Source: JAGPUQ01 sp036961295
Lineage (GTDB): Bacteria > Pseudomonadota > Gammaproteobacteria > Pseudomonadales > Porticoccaceae
DNA: 64,000 nucleotides
Assembly: GCA_036961295.1 (NCBI GenBank)
Contig: JBALVX010000002.1
Span: 248,001-312,000, forward strand
Direction of reading: 5' to 3'
In this document: positions 34,704-44,724 of the stretch, piece by piece
Position numbering within the stretch: the stretch's first letter is position 1
Layout: every line of letters begins with the position of its first letter
The notes under the pieces: generated by a model
The model's input: the letters and a program-made list of their open reading frames with translations, nothing else
What the model was told of the DNA's origin: nothing
The model's database searches: none
Made by a program: the position numbers and the translations under genes

Positions 34704-35900
34704 CTAATCCTGGGGCGGCCCGCCAATCATCGGATCCCATTCCCCTCTGCCGATCAGGGTGCGGCCCAATACTTCGTAATTTTCGTCACTGACTATCCCG
34801 TGCTGCGTACCCGTGTAGATATCACGCAGGCAGCGTTGCAGCGGATGAGGTTTATAAAGCGCTACCCCCGTGCCGTAGCGGTAAGCGAAGGTCGCGACTT
34901 CTGCCGCGACTTCGGTGACATAGGCCATCGCCGCGCGACACTCGCCCCAGGTCACCAAAGAGACATGCTCTTCCTTACACGTCCCCTCCCACACCTGATT
35001 CAGAATATCCAGAGAATAAGCCCGCGCACCCGCCAACTTGCAGGAAATAACACCCAGCTCTTTGTGGAAAGCTCCCCGATCGGCCAGGGCAACTCCACTA
35101 AACTTGCGCCTTTTATTGCTCGCCAAATCTATAATTTCCGCTAACGCGCGCTTGGCCACACCCAGGGCAAAACCGGCGTGGCAGGCAGAGACATAACCAT
35201 AAAGTGGCAAACGGAAAAGCGCTCCACCTCGCTGTGGGGGATCCCGCTGCAACACAAAATCATCGGATACAAACACATCTTCAAGGCGATAGTGCGAACT
35301 GCCAGTGCCGCACAAACCAGTAGAGTGCCAGTTATCCTCGATAAGAACATCTTTAACCGGCACACAGATCATGCGCACATCGGGCGTGCCGTCGGGCAAA
35401 AGTACCGGCTCGCCATTCACCGCAAACACTGCGGCCGTTGACACCCATTCGGCGTGATGAATCCCACTACCAAAGGCCCAGCGACCATTGACCCTGTAGC
35501 CACCTTCCACTTTCTCAGCCAAACCCGATGGGATCACCGATCCGGAACCACGAGGAATGCGCCCATCCTTAAACACTTCTGCAAGCGCTACGTCGCTGGC
35601 CATACTGCCCAGCAAGCCCACCCCGGTGGCCCCAATAAAACAGCACCACCCCGCCGCGCCGTTCGCCTCGCTGACGATCTCGTAGACCTCGGCTTGAGTC
35701 ACCAGGTCCGCCTCCTGACCACCCAGAGAACGCGGCGCGCACATCGACAACAATCCTGTGTCATACATAGCGTCAACCGAGCTCATCGCCAGTGTTCTAT
35801 CGGTCTCGCTTTGCTCTGCATCACCCTCAATAATCGAACGAATAGACTGCGCTTTGGCGAGCAGGTCGTCGCGCTCGTCAATTTGTAGTGGATAAGTCAT
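34704..35900 (-). CDS. Acyl-CoA-dehydrogenase-fold flavin-dependent monooxygenase (HsaA/HpaB-C2/DszC-like)
   Basis: Protein of 398 residues with the acyl-CoA dehydrogenase fold but no catalytic Glu or CoA-binding signature. SLGGQEADLVTQAEVYE, NGAAGWCCFIGA, GYRVNGRWAFGSGIHHAEW and GLCGTGSSHYRLEDVFV are the pattern of two-component FMNH2-dependent hydroxylases (C2 of p-hydroxyphenylacetate hydroxylase, HsaA, DszC). It needs an FMN reductase, not found here. It is followed by a ketopantoate-reductase-like gene in a probable two-gene unit. With the DszA-like enzyme 3.5 kb away it makes a second reduced-flavin oxygenase in the same region. Confidence 0.85.
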   Translation of the reverse strand: MTYPLQIDERDDLLAKAQSIRSIIEGDAEQSETDRTLAMSSVDAMYDTGLLSMCAPRSLGGQEADLVTQAEVYEIVSEANGAAGWCCFIGATGVGLLGSMASDVALAEVFKDGRIPRGSGSVIPSGLAEKVEGGYRVNGRWAFGSGIHHAEWVSTAAVFAVNGEPVLLPDGTPDVRMICVPVKDVLIEDNWHSTGLCGTGSSHYRLEDVFVSDDFVLQRDPPQRGGALFRLPLYGYVSACHAGFALGVAKRALAEIIDLASNKRRKFSGVALADRGAFHKELGVISCKLAGARAYSLDILNQVWEGTCKEEHVSLVTWGECRAAMAYVTEVAAEVATFAYRYGTGVALYKPHPLQRCLRDIYTGTQHGIVSDENYEVLGRTLIGRGEWDPMIGGPPQD

Positions 35901-36015
35901 AGCATGCCGGTCTCTTTACGTTTTATAATATTTGTGCACATGCCATCAGAGCTTTTATCCTATTTCAAAAAACTCAAAACGTGTACGCGTGCCAGCCTGG
36001 AAAGCTTAAATTCTA

Positions 36016-36909
36016 TTATTTAAAAAACCGTTGAATACTCGAAAAATCCAGGTCGGTGTTGTCTTCATCACTCATGGTTGCATAGAGCTTATATAAGTTA
36101 TTCGCCAGCGCCCCCATTGGCGTTGCCGACTTACTGGCCAGCGCGGCCTCCATCGCCAAGCCCAAATCTTTTTGCATGAGCTTAACCATAAAGCCACCGG
36201 AATAATCGCGGCTGGCGGGTACACCTTCCATCACGCCAGGATAGGGATTGTATTTTTCCAGCGACCAGTTGCAGCCCGAGCTTTTCAGCATAATTTCGGA
36301 CAGAGCTTTGGGATCAAGGCCGTTATCAACGCCGAGCTGCAAGGCTTCGGCGGTGCCAATCATATGCACGGCGAGGAGCATGTTGTTGCAGGCTTTAGCC
36401 ACCTGACCTGCACCACTGGGGCCGGCGTGAAAAATATTCGCCCCCATGTGCTGGAGTATTTCTTTAGCGGCCTCCACATCGGCGGCTTCACCCCCACACA
36501 TAAAAGCAAGCGTACCGGCTTCGGCACCGGCAACGCCGCCGGATACGGGCGCATCTATCACTCGTACTTTACGCTTCGCAGCTTCTTCACCGATACGGCG
36601 AGAGCTAGCGGCTGCGACGGTAGAGCAATCAATTAGCAATGCGCCGGGTTCGACTAAATCTAATAAACCCACGTCATCAATATAGAGATTTTCCGCTATC
36701 GCGCCGTTGGGCAGCATAGAAATCACAAAGTCGGCCCCGGAAACAGCGTCTTTTTCATTAGCCGCTGCGCTACAACCATCGGCCACGGCTTTTTCAACCG
36801 AAGCGGGCATTAGATCAAAAGCGCTCACCTGGAATCCGGCTTTCACCAGGTTAGCGGCCATCGGCCCACCCATATTACCTAAACCAAAAAATGCGACTTT
36901 CTTTGCCAT
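36016..36909 (-). CDS. mmsB: 3-hydroxyisobutyrate dehydrogenase
   Basis: NAD-dependent enzyme of valine catabolism that oxidises 3-hydroxyisobutyrate to methylmalonate semialdehyde. The 297 residues have GLGNMGGPMAANLVKAGF (cofactor loop), DAPVSGGVAGAEAGTL (substrate-binding signature), GAGQVAKACNNMLLA with the catalytic Lys, and a C-terminal helical domain ending DLDFSSIQRFF. Last gene of the valine operon, 90 bp behind the CoA hydrolase. Confidence 0.96.
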   Translation of the reverse strand: MAKKVAFFGLGNMGGPMAANLVKAGFQVSAFDLMPASVEKAVADGCSAAANEKDAVSGADFVISMLPNGAIAENLYIDDVGLLDLVEPGALLIDCSTVAAASSRRIGEEAAKRKVRVIDAPVSGGVAGAEAGTLAFMCGGEAADVEAAKEILQHMGANIFHAGPSGAGQVAKACNNMLLAVHMIGTAEALQLGVDNGLDPKALSEIMLKSSGCNWSLEKYNPYPGVMEGVPASRDYSGGFMVKLMQKDLGLAMEAALASKSATPMGALANNLYKLYATMSDEDNTDLDFSSIQRFFK

Positions 36910-36999
36910 GATGATTGCCTGTTTTTTTTCTGTAATCAGTTTTTTTGTAACCAGCTTTTTTAATTCGTTTCTCTAGCCAGCTCTCTAACTAGTTCAAAT

Positions 37000-38151
37000 T
37001 TATAAATCAGCCAAAGGATGAGCACCATCTGCCCAGGGCGAGCTTAAGTACTGCTCGCGTATCTCCGCGCTTAATTCGGCCAGGGTAGCGGGCACAAAAT
37101 TCGGCGCATTGTCTTTTTCAATAATCTGCGCGCGCACACCTTCTTGAAACACGCCGTATTTACAGCAATTAATCGCGGCGATTAACTCCAGACGGAAGAC
37201 ATCGGCCAGCGGCAAATTTTTACCAAGCTGATGTAATTCGTAAGCGAGAAAGATAGACACCGGACAACCGCGTTTATGACTTTTCACGGCACGGGACAAC
37301 CATTTGTCGTCACCGTTATAAGCAGAAATTGCCGCCGAGACCGCTTCGAGATTATCTTTGCCTGTTACGGATTCTATCCAATCTTCATGAGCTTGCAGTT
37401 GCGAGGCGGGCAATTGATCCTCGTGTTGATTTTCAATTTTGGCTAGCGCGACGGCCACAAGCTCACGGTTAATAGACTCACGGTTGATTTCAGTACCACT
37501 CACCCATTCAAGCTCTGCCAAACTATCGAGCATGGCAGTTTTTTCCCCGTGGGGAATAAACACATCGGCAAGACCGATATAAATTGCATCGTTGGCGTTT
37601 ATTTGTGCGCCGGTCATGGCCAGGAATAAACCGGTATTGCCCCGCGCTTGATTCAAAAAATAGCTGCCGCCGACATCGGGAAATAAACCTACGCCGATTT
37701 CGGGCATGGCGATGCGAGTGTTTTCGGTCACCACGCGGAAAGCTCCGCCCTCGAACACGCCCATACCGCCGCCCATCACAAAACCATTACCCCAGGTGAT
37801 GACGGGCTTGGGGAAATTATGTAAACGATAGTCGAGGCGATATTCTCGCGAGAAAAAATCGGTGGCGTAGGTGTTGTAGTTCTCCCCACACTCCACCATG
37901 GATTCGTACAACATGCGTATATCGCCACCAGCAGCAAAGGCGCGATCGCCGGCGCTGTCGATCAACACCGCGACAATATTGTCGTCGACTGCCCATTTAT
38001 CTGCCTCGGCGGCAATTAAATCCACCATTGCCAAACTGAGGGAGTTGAGCGATTTTTCTGCATTAAGTGTGGCGATGGCAATTTTTTTACTGCTGCCAAC
38101 ACAGCGCTTTTCGCTAAAGAGTACGGCTTGCTCCAAGATACTATCCGACAC
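37000..38151 (-). CDS. 3-hydroxyisobutyryl-CoA hydrolase
   Basis: Crotonase-superfamily thioesterase of 383 residues that releases 3-hydroxyisobutyrate from its CoA ester in valine degradation. AGGDIRMLYE and WGNGFVMGGGMGVFEGG form the oxyanion hole, PEIGVGLFPDVGGSYFL holds the catalytic Glu/Asp pair typical of HIBCH rather than hydratases, and a long C-terminal helical extension follows. It lies 12 bp downstream of the enoyl-CoA hydratase gene. Confidence 0.94.
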   Translation of the reverse strand: MSDSILEQAVLFSEKRCVGSSKKIAIATLNAEKSLNSLSLAMVDLIAAEADKWAVDDNIVAVLIDSAGDRAFAAGGDIRMLYESMVECGENYNTYATDFFSREYRLDYRLHNFPKPVITWGNGFVMGGGMGVFEGGAFRVVTENTRIAMPEIGVGLFPDVGGSYFLNQARGNTGLFLAMTGAQINANDAIYIGLADVFIPHGEKTAMLDSLAELEWVSGTEINRESINRELVAVALAKIENQHEDQLPASQLQAHEDWIESVTGKDNLEAVSAAISAYNGDDKWLSRAVKSHKRGCPVSIFLAYELHQLGKNLPLADVFRLELIAAINCCKYGVFQEGVRAQIIEKDNAPNFVPATLAELSAEIREQYLSSPWADGAHPLADL

Positions 38152-38163
38152 GCGTATTTCCTT

Positions 38164-38940
38164 TTAACCGTTCTTCCACTCGGGAGAGCGTTTTTCAACA
38201 AAGGCCGCGACGCCTTCTTTTTGATCTTTACTGCCCCACAAGTCCATAAAGGCATCGCGCTCAAATTTAAAGCCGCTGTTCAGCGGACGCTCGCGGGCAG
38301 ACATGGTTAAGGCCTTACAAATGCGCACCGAAGTCGGGCTTTGCTTTTCGACTTTCGCCGCTAGTTCCAGCGCTTTCTCCAGGCCGGTACCTGTGGGTAC
38401 GACTTCCTGCACTAAACCAATCTGTTCGGCTTTGGCGGCTTTAACTCGCTCGCCCAATAAAATCATGCGCTTGGCCCAGCCTTCGCCAATCAACCAGCTT
38501 AAATGCTGGGTGCCCAGGCCGCCGGGCAACAAGCCCACGGTGCATTCCGGCAAGGCCATTTGCGCCTGCTCTTCGGCGATACGAATGTCGCAAGCTAGAG
38601 CACACTCAAGACCGCCGCCCATAGCAAAGCCGGTAATGGCGGCGATGGATACACCTTGGTAATTAGTTAACGCTTCAAAGGCGGTGCCGAAGGCTTTAAT
38701 AAAATCGAAGGCATCGCCGCCGTTGTCGTGATTAAAGCGCGTTAGATCAGCACCGGCGCTAAAGAATTTTTCACTGTCGCTGGTAAGAATCAGCGAGAAA
38801 TTTTCTTTATCCGCATTTAATTCGGTCACCACTTGCTCCAGGTAAGCCAAGCTTTCTGGCGTCCAGGTATTGGCGGGCGGATTGTTCATGGTTAGGATGG
38901 CGGTGTGACCGCGTTTTTCAACTTTGAGTAGTTCGCTCAT
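38164..38940 (-). CDS. Enoyl-CoA hydratase (methacrylyl-CoA hydratase of valine degradation)
   Basis: Crotonase-fold enzyme of 258 residues from MSELLKVEKRGH. AGADLTRF and ITGFAMGGGLECALACDIRIA form the oxyanion hole, and LPECTVGLLPGGLGTQ carries the catalytic Glu. The open frame extends 21 codons upstream (to 39003), but the internal ATG at 38938-38940 gives the family N terminus. Hydration of methacrylyl-CoA to 3-hydroxyisobutyryl-CoA is inferred from its place between the acyl-CoA dehydrogenase and the CoA hydrolase. Confidence 0.93.
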   Translation of the reverse strand: MSELLKVEKRGHTAILTMNNPPANTWTPESLAYLEQVVTELNADKENFSLILTSDSEKFFSAGADLTRFNHDNGGDAFDFIKAFGTAFEALTNYQGVSIAAITGFAMGGGLECALACDIRIAEEQAQMALPECTVGLLPGGLGTQHLSWLIGEGWAKRMILLGERVKAAKAEQIGLVQEVVPTGTGLEKALELAAKVEKQSPTSVRICKALTMSARERPLNSGFKFERDAFMDLWGSKDQKEGVAAFVEKRSPEWKNG

Positions 38941-39035
38941 AATAGTTCGCTCGCGATGATTTGTTAGTGAAGTTTTATTAATGAATAATTTAAGCGTGGC
39001 CATTTATTCGTGATAACTAACTGGTCATAACCGAG

Positions 39036-40241
39036 TTATCGAATCATTTCCGTTGCGCCTTCTTCAAGAATACGACGCGCAATAATCACCCGCATAATCT
39101 CGTTAGTGCCTTCCAGAATTTGATGTACCCGCGTATCGCGCAAAAACCGCTCGATGGGATATTCCCGCAAATAACCGTAACCGCCGTGTAATTGCAGCGC
39201 TTCGTTACACACCTGAAAACCAATATCGGTGGCCAGACGTTTGGCCATGGCGCAATAAGTGCTTTTGTCCGGGTCGTCGGCATCGAGCTTGCTGGCGGCG
39301 AGGCGAATCATCTGCCGTGCCGCCACTAATTCCGTCACCATGTCGGCCAGCTTAAATTGCAAAGCCTGAAAACCGGCGATGGGCTTGCCGAACTGTTTGC
39401 GCTCCTGCACATACTGTTGAGCGTGCTTCAGCGTGGTTTGCGCCGCGCCGATGGAACAGGCGGCGATATTAATACGCCCGCCATCCAGGCCTTTCATCGC
39501 AATTTTAAAACCCTCGCCCTCTTCTCCCAGACGATAGGCGGCCGGAACCCGCACACCTTCAAAAGTGATGGTGCGCGTAGGCTGGCTGTTCCAACCCAGT
39601 TTGGTTTCGTTTTTGCCGTAGCTAATGCCGGGTAAATCTGCCGGGACGGCAAAGGCGGTAATACCCGTCGCACCGGATTCAATGTCGCCCGTGCGGGTCA
39701 TCAACACCAGTACATCGGTACTACCGGCGCCGCTAATAAAGGATTTACTGCCGTCAATTATATAGTCGGCCCCATCATTTCCTTCACCGCTGCCGGCATC
39801 ACTAACCGCCCTGGTGCGGATCGATGCGGCGTCGCTACCGGCATTGGCTTCAGTCAGACAATAGGAGGCGAGCTTTTCACCAGTGACTAGTTGACCACAC
39901 AATTCCCGATGTACGGTTTCCGTGCCCCAGGTGCAGGCCATCCAGGTCGCCATATTGTGGATGGAGATAAAAGCTGCGGTGGAACTACAGGCCCCAGCCA
40001 ACTCTTCGAGAATAATACTCGCATCCAGGCGCGACATAGCCATGCCGCCAATCGATGTACCACCCACTGATTCCGGGCTATACATACCGCAAAAGCCCAT
40101 CGCACCTGCGGCGGCAATGGTGTCCCGAGGAAAGAACTTTTCCTCGTCCCACTCGGCGGCATAGGGCGCCATTTCACCCTGGGCAAAAGCTCGGGCCGCA
40201 TCCTGAAACGCAATTTGTTCTTCGTTGAGATTAAAGTCCAT
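39036..40241 (-). CDS. Acyl-CoA dehydrogenase, probable isobutyryl-CoA dehydrogenase
   Basis: FAD enzyme of 401 residues. YCLTEANAGSDAASIRT (FAD/substrate signature), KSFISGAGSTDV, QFGKPIAGFQALQFKLADM and LHGGYGYLREYPIERFLRD with HQILEGTNEIMR are complete; the EGTNEI Glu is the usual catalytic base. In a five-gene valine set, oxidation of isobutyryl-CoA to methacrylyl-CoA is the likely role. It lies 41 bp after mmsA and 95 bp before the hydratase. Confidence 0.94.
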   Translation of the reverse strand: MDFNLNEEQIAFQDAARAFAQGEMAPYAAEWDEEKFFPRDTIAAAGAMGFCGMYSPESVGGTSIGGMAMSRLDASIILEELAGACSSTAAFISIHNMATWMACTWGTETVHRELCGQLVTGEKLASYCLTEANAGSDAASIRTRAVSDAGSGEGNDGADYIIDGSKSFISGAGSTDVLVLMTRTGDIESGATGITAFAVPADLPGISYGKNETKLGWNSQPTRTITFEGVRVPAAYRLGEEGEGFKIAMKGLDGGRINIAACSIGAAQTTLKHAQQYVQERKQFGKPIAGFQALQFKLADMVTELVAARQMIRLAASKLDADDPDKSTYCAMAKRLATDIGFQVCNEALQLHGGYGYLREYPIERFLRDTRVHQILEGTNEIMRVIIARRILEEGATEMIR

Positions 40242-40282
40242 AGCTCCCCTTCCCTATTTCCTAGTCGCGCTTACTTCAGAGC

Positions 40283-41806
40283 TTACTTTAAATTAATGGA
40301 CATATTCGGGCCGCTGACTGAGTCGTCGTCAAACCAGCGGGCGGTAATGGTTTTGGTTTCGGTATAGAAGCGCACTGCCTGTTTACCATAGGCGTGCAAG
40401 TCACCGTGGAAGGAACCGCGCCAGCCGGTAAAGGAGAAGAAAGGAAGCGGTACCGGAATCGGAACATTAATGCCCACCTGGCCCACCAGAATTTCGTGCT
40501 GGTATTTACGGGCAGCGCCACCGGAGGCGGTAAAGATGGAGGTACCGTTGCCACGAAAATCTTCATTAATGGCGGTAATGGCCTCGTCCAAAGTATCCAT
40601 AGTCAGCAAACACAACACCGGGCCGAACACTTCGTCTTTATAGACGGCCATATCACGGGTGACATCGGTAAATATGGTGGGGCCAATCCAGTTGCCATCC
40701 GGATAACCTTCCACGGTGCAATCGCTACCATCGAGCAAGCAGGTAGCACCCTCCGTTTTGGCAGTGGCGATGGCCGCGATAATTTTTTGTTTCGCCGCCG
40801 CATTGGTTTGCGGGCCATAGGCTGCGCCCTTGTCGGACCAGGCTCCAGGACGAATTTTTTCGGCGGCGGCCGCAATATCACCTGCCCACTCAGCGGCTGC
40901 ACCCACCAGAATCACATTGGGAATCGCCATGCAGCGTTGCCCAGCCGCACCAAAGGCTGAACCGATAATATTATTCACCACCTGATTCTTGTTCGCATCC
41001 GGCATTACCACCATGTGGTTGTTAGCACCGGTCATGCACTGCATGCGCTTGAGATTTTCCGTACCTTTTCGATAAATATGCTTACCCACGGGCACTGAAC
41101 CCACAAAGGAACCCGCACAAATATCGGGATGTTCCAGTAAGTAATCGACCTGATGGGCGCCGCCGTGAATAATTTGCATCACGCCTTTAGGCGCGCCGGC
41201 TTCTTCAAACAATTCGACCAGGCGGGTGGGAGTCAGCGGGTCACGCTCGGAGGGCTTGAGAATAAAAGTATTGCCGCAGGCGATGGACAGCGGAAACATC
41301 CACAGGGGGATCATCGCCGGAAAGTTAAACGGGGTAATACCCATGCACACGCCAATAGGCTGCACAAAGGAATAGGTATCGATACTGCCCGCCACATTTT
41401 CGACGGTTTCACCCATCATCAGACTGGCAACATTGGCAGCGTGCTCGACAACTTCGATACCGCGCCACACATCGCCCTTGGCATCCTCAAAGGTTTTACC
41501 TAGTTCCTGGCTGATAATTTCAGCGATTTCGTCGTGGTGTTTTTTCAGCAAATGCTGATAGTTGAGCATAATGCGGGCGCGCTGTGGCACCGGTACTTCC
41601 TTCCAGGTCTGAAAGGTGGCTTTGGCCGAAGCGATGGCCCGATCCATTTCGGCATCCGTGGCGGCGGGCACCTGGCTCAGTACTTCCTGAGTGGCGGGGT
41701 TAATCACCGGGGTGAACGTGGTGCTGGTGCTTTTCACCCACTCGCCACCTATAAATAGGGGAACTGTGTCAGGGAAGGTGTTAGGGAGTGTGCTGGGGGA
41801 TGCCAT
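40283..41806 (-). CDS. mmsA: Methylmalonate-semialdehyde dehydrogenase (CoA-acylating)
   Basis: Converts methylmalonate semialdehyde, NAD and CoA to propionyl-CoA. The 507 residues carry the ALDH motifs GITPFNFPAMIPLWMFP, PSERDPLTP, FVGSVPVGKHIY and the catalytic Cys in FGAAGQRCMAIPN, the MMSDH-specific form. First gene of the operon mmsA-acyl-CoA dehydrogenase-hydratase-hydrolase-mmsB. The 139-bp spacer to the divergent DUF4870 gene must contain its promoter; no regulator (such as MmsR) is nearby. Confidence 0.97.
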   Translation of the reverse strand: MASPSTLPNTFPDTVPLFIGGEWVKSTSTTFTPVINPATQEVLSQVPAATDAEMDRAIASAKATFQTWKEVPVPQRARIMLNYQHLLKKHHDEIAEIISQELGKTFEDAKGDVWRGIEVVEHAANVASLMMGETVENVAGSIDTYSFVQPIGVCMGITPFNFPAMIPLWMFPLSIACGNTFILKPSERDPLTPTRLVELFEEAGAPKGVMQIIHGGAHQVDYLLEHPDICAGSFVGSVPVGKHIYRKGTENLKRMQCMTGANNHMVVMPDANKNQVVNNIIGSAFGAAGQRCMAIPNVILVGAAAEWAGDIAAAAEKIRPGAWSDKGAAYGPQTNAAAKQKIIAAIATAKTEGATCLLDGSDCTVEGYPDGNWIGPTIFTDVTRDMAVYKDEVFGPVLCLLTMDTLDEAITAINEDFRGNGTSIFTASGGAARKYQHEILVGQVGINVPIPVPLPFFSFTGWRGSFHGDLHAYGKQAVRFYTETKTITARWFDDDSVSGPNMSINLK

Positions 41807-41945
41807 GGAAAACCTCTGAACGGAGTTAGGTCGTGTAATCGGTCGGTGATTGTACTGAATCCACCCTCATCGTAAAAGGCGGCAGTCAAGGTATCGAGAC
41901 AGTATACTGGCTGCTAAGTGAAACACGGCCTTAGCGGAGCAAACA

Positions 41946-42371
41946 ATGGATCAGTCTCCAGAGCATCAGTCTCCAGATCAACGCGAACCCAACCTCACCA
42001 GCGCTCGCCCAAACACCAGCTTTATCGACGAATTACTCTCCGCTAAAGCGGTCTACGTGCTCTACCTGGCGGGACTAGTGACTGGCGGCTTAAGCAGTGT
42101 TGTCGGTATAGTGATTGCTTATATACAAGGCAACAACCTGGATAGCACGCAGGTTCAGGAATGGGAACGCAGTCATTATCAATATCAAATTCGCACATTC
42201 TGGATTGGCCTACTGTACATGATAGTCGGCACCATTTTACTGTTTGTGTTGGTTGGGTTTTTTGTGTGGTTGTTTTGGCTGATATGGCTGGTGATACGCT
42301 GCGTAAAAGGATTGCAACTCGCTGCGGAACAAAAACCGATTGCCAATCCGACGGGCTGGTGGTTTAGCTAA
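41946..42371 (+). CDS. DUF4870 family membrane protein
   Basis: Protein of 141 residues. After a Pro/Ser/Gln-rich N terminus with a duplicated SPEHQSPDQ-like stretch come hydrophobic segments at about 35-60 and 77-115, the last very rich in Trp, Phe and Val. GLQLAAEQKPIANPTGW is the DUF4870 C-terminal signature. Function unknown. The last 8 bp overlap the end of the convergent GGDEF-EAL gene. Confidence 0.82.
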   Translation: MDQSPEHQSPDQREPNLTSARPNTSFIDELLSAKAVYVLYLAGLVTGGLSSVVGIVIAYIQGNNLDSTQVQEWERSHYQYQIRTFWIGLLYMIVGTILLFVLVGFFVWLFWLIWLVIRCVKGLQLAAEQKPIANPTGWWFS

Positions 42372-44616
42372 CTGCCGATCTGCGCAGGACAATAGCCTCT
42401 CGATCAAATTGTTCAAGAAATGCAGGTATTTGGTCGCCGGGTATCGGATGACTAAACAGAGAGCCCTGTGCCACATCGCAACCCTGGTCCTGTAAAAACT
42501 GAAGCTGTGCTTGCTCTTCAACGCCCTCGGCGATAATCGCAAATCCTAAACTTTTGCCCATCGCAATAATCGCATTAACAATCACGGTGTTACCGGCATC
42601 GACACCCAAACCTCGAACAAATGACTGATCTATTTTTAGAATATCGATAGGAAAACGTTGCAGACAGCTCAACGAAGAATGACCCGTACCGAAATTGTCG
42701 ATGGATATTTTCACTCCCATTAACTTCAACGTGTTAAGGGTCGCAATACTTTGTTCGACGTCCCGCATAACGATGCTTTCCGTCAGCTCTAACTCAAGGA
42801 GTTTTGCATCCGCACCACTTTTTTGCAGCGCATTGGTAACTAATTCGCCCAGCTTGCCTTGCCGAAATTGCAAGCTGCTCAAATTAACCGCTACTTTTAA
42901 GTTCGGCAGACCAGCATCTTGCCAGTGCTTGATTTGATCGCAGGCCGCCTCCAACACCCACGCGCCAATCGCAATAATCTGGCCTGTTTCTTCGGCCAGC
43001 GGAATAAACTCTGTCGGTGAAACCGAACCCAGGTCTTCGTTATCCCAGCGCAGCAGGGCCTCTACGCCGATGACTTCGCCCGTATTTAAATCAAACTGCG
43101 GTTGGTAGTGAAGGCAAAATTCATTTCTGTCCAGTGCCCCGCGCAGACGAGTTTCCATGTCGAGCCTCTCTAAAGCTCGATCATTCATGTCGTCGACATA
43201 AAATCGATGGGTGTTTTTACCCATATGTTTAGTGGCGTACATTGCTTTATCGGCATTCTTAAGCAAGGTCTCAGCATCCATCCCGTCGGTGGGATACACC
43301 GCTATGCCAATACTGGCGCTAACATATAATTCATGGCTACTGCTAAGGCCTTGCTCAGTTTCCATATCGAGAACAAATGGTTGTGCCAAACTGCTTTGAA
43401 TCCGCCTGGCCACAGTAGCCGCGTCAGTTTTGTGTTTTAACCCAGTCAACAATAAAACAAATTCGTCGCCACCCAACCTGGCCAGCACACTTGATCTATC
43501 GCGAGCCGGCAGATCACTGGCGCGCAGCTCTTCTACCAGCCGGTCGGCGAATTTCTTTAATAGCCGGTCACCTAAATGATGACCCAGGGAATCGTTAACG
43601 CGCTTGAAATCATCGAGATCGAGATAAAGGACAGCCAGCACGGTCTTCATGCGCTGATGAAGGCTCATCACCAGCTTAAGCTCTTCCATAAACGCAACGC
43701 GATTATGCAGTCCAGTTACGTCGTCGTAAAACGCCATGCGGCGAATAGTCTCTTCGCTGCGACGTTGCTCGGTAATATCCTGCACGATACCCATCGCCCA
43801 AATGATTTTGGTTTCATCTACGGCAGAAAAAAATATCTCTGCCGTGACTTTAATAACTTTCGTTTCGCCATTAGCGGTGACAATACGATGCTCATCCAAC
43901 CAGGGTTCGCCCTTGACAAGCCCTGCCGATACCTTTGCTTTGAATATTTCTCGATCTTCCTCATGGATCACTTCGAGATATTCTTGCAAGCTACTTATGT
44001 TTCCCTGGGGGAGCCCAACGATGTTGTATGCCTGTTCGGATACCTGTAACACACGGCTGGCTATATCCAAATCCCAGTAACCGAGGTTAGCCATTTGCTG
44101 GGCGCTGAGCAGGCGCTGCTGGCTCCGTTTCAGTTCCATAAAGGTTCTGGCTGCGTGGAGAATATGACGAATACGCTGGACGAGAACTGGCCACTTGACG
44201 GGCTTATTCACAAAGTCGGTCGCTTTAACTTCCAGGGCTCGTTCGGCCGCTTCGATATCGCCACTGCCTGTAACGATGATAATCGGGACGCTCTCCCCCT
44301 GGGGAAAGGCTCTCAGCCGCGCACAGGTACTAAAGCCATCAAGCTTCGGCATCTCCACATCGAGGAGAATAAGGTCGGGCATTTCCACTGCTACCTGGGT
44401 AAGCACCTGCAGCCCATTTTCCGCGAGCGACACGATAAAGCCGGCTTCTTCCAGCGTATCTCGAGCGATTTCACGAGCAATAAGGTCGTCGTCAGCAACC
44501 AGTATATGCTGCCTAATCGAGGTCCAGCCCTCGGCTTGCTCTACAAGCGCGACTTCAGACAAGCTTTCTCCTGATCTATCGTTTCTTATGTATCGTTTGT
44601 CCCATCGTTCGGCCAT
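42364..44616 (-). CDS. REC-PAS-GGDEF-EAL response regulator (cyclic-di-GMP turnover)
   Basis: Cytoplasmic protein of 750 residues. The receiver (about 36-155) has ADDD, phospho-acceptor LLDVEMP and NKP; a PAS domain follows (about 170-290), then GGDEF (about 300-465) with intact RLGGDEF but no RxxD inhibitory site at the usual place, then EAL (about 480-735) with EALLR, NLSSLQ, ELTES, DNFGTG and EGVE. The EAL metal motif is DNFGTG instead of DDFGTG, which may lower phosphodiesterase activity. The start is uncertain: the ATG at 44616 has a weak upstream signal, whereas a TTG at 44562 has AGGAG in register and also keeps the whole receiver. A CRP-like palindrome lies about 110 bp upstream. Confidence 0.92.
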   Translation of the reverse strand: MAERWDKRYIRNDRSGESLSEVALVEQAEGWTSIRQHILVADDDLIAREIARDTLEEAGFIVSLAENGLQVLTQVAVEMPDLILLDVEMPKLDGFSTCARLRAFPQGESVPIIIVTGSGDIEAAERALEVKATDFVNKPVKWPVLVQRIRHILHAARTFMELKRSQQRLLSAQQMANLGYWDLDIASRVLQVSEQAYNIVGLPQGNISSLQEYLEVIHEEDREIFKAKVSAGLVKGEPWLDEHRIVTANGETKVIKVTAEIFFSAVDETKIIWAMGIVQDITEQRRSEETIRRMAFYDDVTGLHNRVAFMEELKLVMSLHQRMKTVLAVLYLDLDDFKRVNDSLGHHLGDRLLKKFADRLVEELRASDLPARDRSSVLARLGGDEFVLLLTGLKHKTDAATVARRIQSSLAQPFVLDMETEQGLSSSHELYVSASIGIAVYPTDGMDAETLLKNADKAMYATKHMGKNTHRFYVDDMNDRALERLDMETRLRGALDRNEFCLHYQPQFDLNTGEVIGVEALLRWDNEDLGSVSPTEFIPLAEETGQIIAIGAWVLEAACDQIKHWQDAGLPNLKVAVNLSSLQFRQGKLGELVTNALQKSGADAKLLELELTESIVMRDVEQSIATLNTLKLMGVKISIDNFGTGHSSLSCLQRFPIDILKIDQSFVRGLGVDAGNTVIVNAIIAMGKSLGFAIIAEGVEEQAQLQFLQDQGCDVAQGSLFSHPIPGDQIPAFLEQFDREAIVLRRSAVS

Positions 44617-44724
44617 TACGGTGTGCTATACCCCACTAGTCAGACACGCGTTTACCGGTTTTATCCAGCCATTGCGCGGCAAGCTTCGCCGACTCTATAT
44701 TATAAGTGTTAGCGCTATTAATAA

